6,395 nucleotides of DNA from Parcubacteria group bacterium (GTDB taxonomy: Bacteria > Patescibacteria > ABY1 > Buchananbacterales > UBA6539), in contig NYZP01000031.1 of assembly GCA_002687175.1 (NCBI GenBank), positions 1 through 6,395 of the forward strand, written 5' to 3'. Below are positions 1 to 3,633 of the stretch, piece by piece (within the stretch, counting starts at the first letter, position 1; each line of letters opens with the position of its first letter). Position numbers and translations under genes: made by a program. The notes beneath the pieces are model-generated. The model worked only from the letters and a program-made list of their open reading frames with translations. It was not told where the DNA came from and did not search any database.

Positions 1-163
1 GAAACGTTACAGGAAAGGTAATGTTGGTGGATTGGGTCATGGTTTTGAGAATATGATCTGGTATGATGATTTTGCTGCTGTATTCGAGCGCAGTCATATC
101 GGAGTCGTCGGCATTGGGATAATAACATAAAGGCAACATGGGCAATCTAAATGTAAATGACAT
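1..163 (-). CDS. UFD1-like ubiquitin fusion degradation protein, N-terminal fragment (runs off left edge)
   Basis: An ATG at 163 opens a frame that stays open for 54 codons to the window edge, so only the N-terminus is visible. It starts MSFTFRLPMLPLCYY. Two stretches resemble the N-terminal double-psi beta-barrel domain of eukaryotic UFD1: KIIIPDHIL (residues 31-39) recalls KIIMPPSAL, and NITFPVTF (47-54) recalls NITYPMLF, with nearly the same spacing. UFD1, together with NPL4, is a ubiquitin-binding adaptor of the p97/Cdc48 ATPase, which extracts ubiquitylated proteins from complexes and membranes. The visible protein begins close to the barrel, so it lacks about 20 residues found before it in animal UFD1. 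The start is supported by the AAAATTGA octamer about 45 bases upstream and by the absence of an earlier in-frame ATG in the gap. The identification rests on a short stretch and on remembered family sequence, so it is probable rather than certain. Confidence 0.65.
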   Translation of the reverse strand, partial: MSFTFRLPMLPLCYYPNADDSDMTALEYSSKIIIPDHILKTMTQSTNITFPVTF

Positions 164-190
164 GATGATATATATGTTCTATATCATCAT
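162..190. repeat. Perfect 11-bp inverted repeat at the UFD1-like start codon
   Basis: ATGATGATATA (162-172) and TATATCATCAT (180-190) are exact reverse complements separated by seven bases. In the minus-strand transcript this forms an 11-bp hairpin whose 3' arm includes the first two bases of the UFD1-like AUG. It may be a second 3'-end hairpin for Hsp70 transcripts, since mimivirus-type transcripts are polyadenylated at hairpins, or a leader structure that masks the start codon. The repeat is plain in the sequence; its role is inferred. Confidence 0.6.
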
Positions 191-208
191 AGGTTTAATT
201 ATATTTAT

Positions 209-216
209 TCAATTTT
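209..216 (-). promoter_or_regulatory. Mimivirus-type early promoter octamer AAAATTGA
   Basis: Read on the minus strand, 216 to 209 is exactly AAAATTGA, the early-gene promoter element known from Mimivirus and its relatives. It sits about 45 bases before the ATG of the UFD1-like gene, close to the usual distance, followed by AT-rich sequence. I saw no other copy in the gaps between the genes, so this gene would be expressed early. The octamer overlaps the left arm of the hairpin repeat at 211-245. Confidence 0.65.
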
Positions 217-245
217 ACTTTGTAAAATTTTACTTTGTAAAATTT
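211..245 (-). terminator. Tandem 15-base repeat forming hairpins directly after the Hsp70 stop
   Basis: The 15-base unit AATTTTACTTTGTAA occurs twice in direct succession (211-225 and 226-240), followed by AATT. Each copy is a hairpin, AATTTTAC-TTT-GTAAAATT: the first (211-229) has an 8-bp stem and the second (225-245) a 9-bp stem. The 34 bases 211-244 can also fold as one long imperfect hairpin interrupted only by facing TTT triplets. The second hairpin overlaps the Hsp70 stop codon (244-246). In mimiviruses, transcript 3' ends form at AT-rich hairpins, so this is the best candidate for the Hsp70 transcription end and polyadenylation signal. Structure is seen directly; function is inferred. 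Confidence 0.6.
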
Positions 246-2163
246 AATCAATCTCTTCAACGACAGGTTTAGGTTCATGTTCCGTTTCAGGAACAGCTTC
301 AGCTGCGGGATCGGAAGGTCCATTGGCAGCATAAAGTTTGGCCATGATGGGGTTTACCACAGCTTCACATTCTTTTTGTTTAGTGTTAAAAATATCTTTG
401 GATTCATCCATGTGATCGTCTAACCATGTTTGGGTTTCAGTGATTTTTGTTGTAACAGTTTGCCGATCGTCTTCATCTATTTTATCTTTAATAGCATCTT
501 CATTCAATGAATTCAAAACACTGTAGAGATACATTTCCAGTTGATTTCGACTTTCAATAGTTTCTCGGTGAAGGTTGTCTTCTGCCTTGTATTTTTCTGC
601 ATCGTTGACCATGCGATCAATATCTTCTTTGGAAAGACGACCCTTATCGTTGGTAATGGTAATCTTTTCAGTCTTTCCTGTAGATTTGTCTGCAGCACTG
701 ACATTCAAAATTCCATTGACATCAATATCAAACGATACTTCAATTTGAGGTACTCCCCGTGGTGCAGGAGGAATCCCCTTTAATTCGAATTTTCCAAGAA
801 GATTATTGTCTTTGGTTCGAGAACGTTCACCTTCGTAAATTTGGATCAAAACACCAGGTTGATTGTCTGCATACGTGGAAAAGGTCTGAGAATGTTTGGC
901 AGGGATGGTTGAGTTTCGTTTGATCAAGGCTGTCATAATGCCCCCAGCAGTTTCAATGCCAAGAGACAAAGGTGCCACATCCAAGAGCAAAATATCATTC
1001 AGTTCTTCAGATACGTTACCTGTTAGAATAGAAGCCTGGACTGCTGCACCGTAAGCAACAGCTTCATCAGGATTGATGGATTGACATAATTCTTTGCCAT
1101 TAAAGAAATTTTTTAACATTGATTGGATTTTCGGAATACGTGTCGATCCACCTACGAGTACAATATCGTCTACTTGTCCTTTATCGATTTTGGCATCTCG
1201 AAGTACAGCACCAACCGGTGCCAAGCACTTTCTGAAAAGATCGTCACAGAGTTGTTCGAATTTTGCTCTTGAAATGGTTGTGTAAAAATCAATTCCCTCA
1301 AACAAAGCGTCGATTTCAATGCTCGAAGAAGTGGAGGATGATAAGGTGCGTTTTGCCCGTTCACATGCTACTCTTAATCGGCGTAAAGATCGTTTGTTTT
1401 GTGAAATGTCTTTTCTATGTTTTCGCCTAAATTCTTTAATAAAATGATTGACCAAGCGGTTATCAAAGTCTTCCCCCCCAAGATGAGTATCACCTGCTGT
1501 GGCCTTGACCTCAAAAATACCATTGTCAATGGCTAATAATGACAAATCAAATGTCCCCCCGCCACAATCAAAAATAAGAACATTCTTTTCTGAAGTCGTT
1601 TTCTTGTCAAGACCATAAGCAATTGCAGCTGCTGTAGGCTCATTGATGATGCGAAGAACATTCAGTCCAGCAATGATTCCAGCATCTTTCGTAGCTTGAC
1701 GTTGCGAATCGTTAAAATAAGCTGGCACAGTAATCACAGCATTGTTGACATCATCCCCTAAATATGAAGATGCAATCTCTTTCATTTTGATCAATACCAT
1801 GGATGAAATTTCTTCTGGATGAAATGTCTTGCATTCCCCTTTATAATCTACCTCAATCAAACATTTGTCCCCACTCTCTTGTTTCACCACGAATGACCAT
1901 AATTTCATATCACTTTGAACAAATGGATCACTGAATTTACGCCCAATCAGCCTTTTTGCATCATAGACAGTGTTGGCAGGATTGATGGTGGCCTGATTTT
2001 TAGCAGCGTCTCCAATCAGTCGTTCTGACCCCGAAAAGGCGACATACGAAGGTGTGGTTCGGTTTCCTTGGTCATTAGCAATAATGTCAACCTTTCCATT
2101 TTTCCAAACACCTACACAACTATATGTTGTTCCTAAGTCGATACCTATACCCATGGAACTCAT
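244..2163 (-). CDS. hsp70: Hsp70 molecular chaperone, eukaryotic cytosolic type
   Basis: This is a complete 639-residue Hsp70, an ATP-driven chaperone that binds and releases exposed hydrophobic peptides with the help of J-proteins and exchange factors. The ATPase domain (about 4-385) carries the three family signatures: IDLGTTYS (8-15), IFDCGGGTFDLS (197-208) and IVLVGGSTRIPKIQ (334-347), plus NEPTAAAIAYG (174-184). The linker LLLDVAPLSLG (392-402) leads to the peptide-binding domain and a helical lid (from about 508). It follows human cytosolic Hsp70 closely throughout and has no signal or targeting peptide. The tail lacks the GGMP-type repeats, is acidic, and ends EEID, a near match to the cytosolic EEVD motif that docks TPR co-chaperones. 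One signature residue differs: Cys200 replaces the usual Leu after catalytic Asp199. ATG 2163 gives MSSMGIG; the ATG three codons on is an alternative start. It was probably acquired from a eukaryotic host and would act in the host cytosol or virus factory. Confidence 0.97.
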   Translation of the reverse strand: MSSMGIGIDLGTTYSCVGVWKNGKVDIIANDQGNRTTPSYVAFSGSERLIGDAAKNQATINPANTVYDAKRLIGRKFSDPFVQSDMKLWSFVVKQESGDKCLIEVDYKGECKTFHPEEISSMVLIKMKEIASSYLGDDVNNAVITVPAYFNDSQRQATKDAGIIAGLNVLRIINEPTAAAIAYGLDKKTTSEKNVLIFDCGGGTFDLSLLAIDNGIFEVKATAGDTHLGGEDFDNRLVNHFIKEFRRKHRKDISQNKRSLRRLRVACERAKRTLSSSTSSSIEIDALFEGIDFYTTISRAKFEQLCDDLFRKCLAPVGAVLRDAKIDKGQVDDIVLVGGSTRIPKIQSMLKNFFNGKELCQSINPDEAVAYGAAVQASILTGNVSEELNDILLLDVAPLSLGIETAGGIMTALIKRNSTIPAKHSQTFSTYADNQPGVLIQIYEGERSRTKDNNLLGKFELKGIPPAPRGVPQIEVSFDIDVNGILNVSAADKSTGKTEKITITNDKGRLSKEDIDRMVNDAEKYKAEDNLHRETIESRNQLEMYLYSVLNSLNEDAIKDKIDEDDRQTVTTKITETQTWLDDHMDESKDIFNTKQKECEAVVNPIMAKLYAANGPSDPAAEAVPETEHEPKPVVEEID

Positions 2164-2199
2164 TGTATATAAAAATAATAGATAATTCTTAAGTCATTT
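2164..2199 (-). promoter_or_regulatory. AT-rich gap before Hsp70 with TCTA core (possible late promoter)
   Basis: The 36 bases before the Hsp70 ATG are strongly AT-rich. On the minus strand they contain TCTA (2182 to 2179) between AT-rich flanks, ending 15 bases before the start codon. A TCTA core in AT-rich surroundings just before the start is the late-promoter pattern reported for Cafeteria roenbergensis virus. There is no AAAATTGA octamer here. Four bases in AT-rich DNA occur easily by chance, so this is only suggestive. Confidence 0.25.
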
Positions 2200-2547
2200 T
2201 TACTCGACGCTACTCATTTCGTCAGCATGTTTTTGAATAAGACAGACGGTTGTTGTATTGTGTTTAGCAATAGCTGCAATTTCACTAACATTGTCATCCA
2301 ATTCGGTCACATTGGAGGACAATTCAGTGACTTGATGGGACATGTCGTTTATTTTTTGACGATACTTTTTTTTGAGCTGGGCATTTTGATTTTTAAGACG
2401 TTTGTTTTCTTTTAATAAATTGGTTGATTTTTTGGAGGACTTAAAGGGTTCAATAAAGGGTTCAATAGAGGGATGAGTGATCCACCAATAAAGAGCTATG
2501 GTGATAAGGGACATGGACAATATCATATGTGTATTGGGGGACAACAT
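2200..2547 (-). CDS. Small membrane-anchored coiled-coil protein, 115 residues, unknown function
   Basis: I do not recognise a family. The protein starts MLSPNTHM, followed by a hydrophobic segment (about 8-24, MILSMSLITIALYWWIT) that looks like an uncleaved N-terminal anchor. Next comes a short duplicated element, IEPF-IEPF (28-35), then a basic, Lys- and Asn-rich helix (39-66) and a coiled coil. Residues 73-93 are three successive heptads, VTELSSN, VTELDDN and VSEIAAI, with hydrophobic residues (73, 76, 80, 83, 87, 90) in ideal a/d spacing; Leu44, 51 and 58 extend the pattern. The C-terminus is short and acidic. It probably sits in a membrane with an oligomeric rod on one side. It starts 27 bases after the 76-residue gene, which has a similar layout, and ends 36 bases before Hsp70. 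A virion membrane or virus-factory role is plausible but unproven. Later Met codons at 8 and 12 would shorten or remove the anchor, so the first ATG is preferred. Confidence 0.75.
   Translation of the reverse strand: MLSPNTHMILSMSLITIALYWWITHPSIEPFIEPFKSSKKSTNLLKENKRLKNQNAQLKKKYRQKINDMSHQVTELSSNVTELDDNVSEIAAIAKHNTTTVCLIQKHADEMSSVE
2269..2331 (-). repeat. Three 21-base heptad-encoding units in the 115-residue gene
   Basis: Positions 2311-2331, 2290-2310 and 2269-2289 each encode one coiled-coil heptad. The first two units match at about 14 of 21 bases, including a shared GAATTG core and an ending AAT; the third is more diverged. This fits internal duplication of a heptad unit, though selection for coiled-coil spacing could also yield it. 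Confidence 0.45.
2443..2466. repeat. Perfect 12-base tandem duplication inside the 115-residue gene
   Basis: AAAGGGTTCAAT occurs twice in exact succession (2443-2454 and 2455-2466). The unit length is a multiple of three, so the frame is kept; the duplication encodes the repeated Ile-Glu-Pro-Phe after the membrane segment. With no base differences, it looks recent, probably from replication slippage. Confidence 0.8.
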
Positions 2548-2553
2548 GATGTC

Positions 2554-2567
2554 ACTATATGTATAGT
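2554..2567. repeat. Short palindrome in the gap between the two membrane-protein genes
   Basis: ACTATA-TG-TATAGT is a 6-bp inverted repeat with a two-base centre, lying in the 27-base gap between the 76- and 115-residue genes. It could be a weak 3'-end hairpin for the upstream gene or part of the downstream promoter. It is short and AT-rich, so chance cannot be excluded. Confidence 0.35.
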
Positions 2568-2574
2568 ATGTATT

Positions 2575-2805
2575 TTATTTGCAATCTGCTGTCATGGTAT
2601 AGTTTTTTTCAACAGTATCACGTAAGCTAATGGCACGATCATTCGAGGTAGTGAGTGTTTTTGCTAGTGTTTTGGATTGTGATTGAAGTCGGGCCAACAA
2701 CGTATTGAGAGATGTTTGTCGATTGATATAGGTTTCAACAATGGGGCATTGTTGAAAGATCAAATAGATTAAGAGGAATACAACGAATAAACGAGGTAAG
2801 GTCAT
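2575..2805 (-). CDS. Small N-terminally anchored helical protein, 76 residues, unknown function
   Basis: I do not recognise a family. After MTLPR comes a strongly hydrophobic segment (6-18, LFVVFLLIYLIFQ) suited to a signal anchor or signal peptide, followed by QQC with Cys20. The remaining residues are polar and predicted helical, with Leu33, 37, 40, 47, 51 and 61 giving an amphipathic, heptad-like face. A second Cys (75) is next to the C-terminus. NYT (68-70) would be an N-glycosylation site if this part faces the ER lumen. The gene begins 17 bases after the basic-protein gene and ends 27 bases before the 115-residue gene; the packed spacing and the clear membrane segment argue that it is real despite its size. 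The anchor-plus-helix plan it shares with its neighbour suggests a pair acting on one membrane, which is inference. Confidence 0.65.
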   Translation of the reverse strand: MTLPRLFVVFLLIYLIFQQCPIVETYINRQTSLNTLLARLQSQSKTLAKTLTTSNDRAISLRDTVEKNYTMTADCK

Positions 2806-2811
2806 TATAAT

Positions 2812-2827
2812 AATAAAAATATTTATT
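2812..2827. repeat. AT-rich inverted repeat overlapping the stop of the basic-protein gene
   Basis: AATAAA (2812-2817) and TTTATT (2822-2827) are reverse complements four bases apart, spanning the stop codon (2823-2825) of the 258-residue gene and the 17-base gap. It could form a small 3'-end hairpin. Such pairs are common in AT-only DNA, so the support is weak. Confidence 0.25.
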
Positions 2828-3599
2828 TTTTAGTTTGGCGTTTTGTCTGACGCCGGCGACGTTGGCGACGTGCATGTTTTTTCTTGGATTTGTGTTTTCG
2901 GCGTCGATGGCGGCGACCCCCTTTAGACTGTTTTGAATGCAAAATAGAAGTCACCGATGGTAAAGATGGGTGAGTGTATGGGAGGGAGGGTGTGGCTGCT
3001 GCAGCAGTGTCTGGTTCAGAAGTTAGGGATTCAAGTGCTTTTGGGATTTGAGGGAAAAGGGAACGTTTTTTATTTTTATCGTTATCTTTGGGTTTAAATA
3101 TATTGGGAACTTGTGGGAAGAGGTGTTTATCGGTCTGGTCTTCGATTTTACGGTTTTCGTTATCTTCATGATTTTCATCATCACCAGGTAGATATGACTT
3201 GAATGTATCCAGGAAGCCACGTCCGGATTGGGAAGGTAGATTATTTCGTTGGTCGGCGGAGCACCTTTGGTTTCGGTAGCGACGGCAACAGCGACTCCGA
3301 CGACGTCGTCGTTTCCCTCCAGTTTGCATGGAAGTGGCATTGGGATAAGGAGCTAAATTCAGAGGACCTGTGGAATTATTTTGATTGATTGTACCATAAC
3401 TTCTTGAGCTGACGGGACCGTAAGCGCTTCGGTTGACTGTGTTGTTGGCATTAGAAGAGTATCGACCCGAGTTGCCACCATAATATTCAATAGGTTTTAC
3501 GGGGCGTCCTGCTTTGGCATAGTATCGATGACGGGATTGTCGTCGGGATTTGGGTCGTCGGGTTCGCGTCCGAGAACGTTTTTTCATTTTGGCCGGCAT
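2823..3599 (-). CDS. Arginine/lysine-rich protamine-like protein, 258 residues, probable virion or DNA-binding protein
   Basis: No recognised enzymatic or folded domain. Three very basic blocks stand out: the N-terminus (4-36, KMKKRSRTRTRRPKSRR and on), a central Arg run after TGG (95-113, with CCRR at 104-107), and the C-terminal tail from SKGGRR (225-258), which is almost all Arg, Lys, His and Gln. Between them lie a Ser/Asn/Tyr/Gly-rich stretch (40-92), an acidic Asp/Glu/Asn patch (139-157), and LFPQVP (160-165) and LFPQIP (181-186), a motif used twice 21 residues apart. A Pro/Ser/Thr-rich linker (about 192-218) precedes the tail. The make-up suggests a largely disordered protein that binds nucleic acid, like protamines or basic core proteins that condense DNA in virions; a nucleolar or RNA-binding role is the alternative. 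It starts 34 bases after the RNA polymerase gene. ATG 3599 is the first in frame and fits the gap. Confidence 0.8.
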   Translation of the reverse strand: MPAKMKKRSRTRTRRPKSRRQSRHRYYAKAGRPVKPIEYYGGNSGRYSSNANNTVNRSAYGPVSSRSYGTINQNNSTGPLNLAPYPNATSMQTGGKRRRRRSRCCRRYRNQRCSADQRNNLPSQSGRGFLDTFKSYLPGDDENHEDNENRKIEDQTDKHLFPQVPNIFKPKDNDKNKKRSLFPQIPKALESLTSEPDTAAAATPSLPYTHPSLPSVTSILHSKQSKGGRRHRRRKHKSKKKHARRQRRRRQTKRQTKK

Positions 3600-3633
3600 T
3601 ATAGTATACTATTCGAAAAAAAATAGAGGTCCA
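3600..3633 (-). promoter_or_regulatory. Gap between RNA polymerase and basic-protein genes: 12-bp palindrome and TCTA
   Basis: This 34-base gap holds a perfect 12-bp palindrome, ATAGTATACTAT (3601-3612), one base before the start codon of the basic-protein gene. Further upstream on the minus strand lies a run of eight T preceded by TCTA (3627 to 3624), 24 bases from the ATG. The palindrome could be an RNA polymerase gene 3' hairpin or a regulator site; the TCTA is a weak late-promoter candidate. Neither role is shown. Confidence 0.3.

Noticed and set aside
2..130. Plus-strand open frame of about 42 codons at the left edge
   Set aside because: It lies opposite the UFD1-like frame, has no recognisable motif, and would be the only plus-strand gene; the minus frame has family-like sequence and an upstream early promoter.
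2146..2154. Second Met (residue 4) as the true Hsp70 start
   Set aside because: Starting there would match the usual distance to the first signature well, so it cannot be excluded, but the first ATG is preferred given the AT-rich leader directly before it.
3298..3311. Perfect 14-base GC-rich palindrome CGACGACGTCGTCG
   Set aside because: It lies within codons for the central arginine run, where mixed CGA and CGT codons produce such symmetry without any regulatory meaning.
3023..3340. 105-codon minus-strand frame inside the basic-protein gene
   Set aside because: It is wholly contained in the 258-residue gene in another frame; its composition reflects the repetitive Arg codons read out of frame, and it has no gap or promoter of its own.
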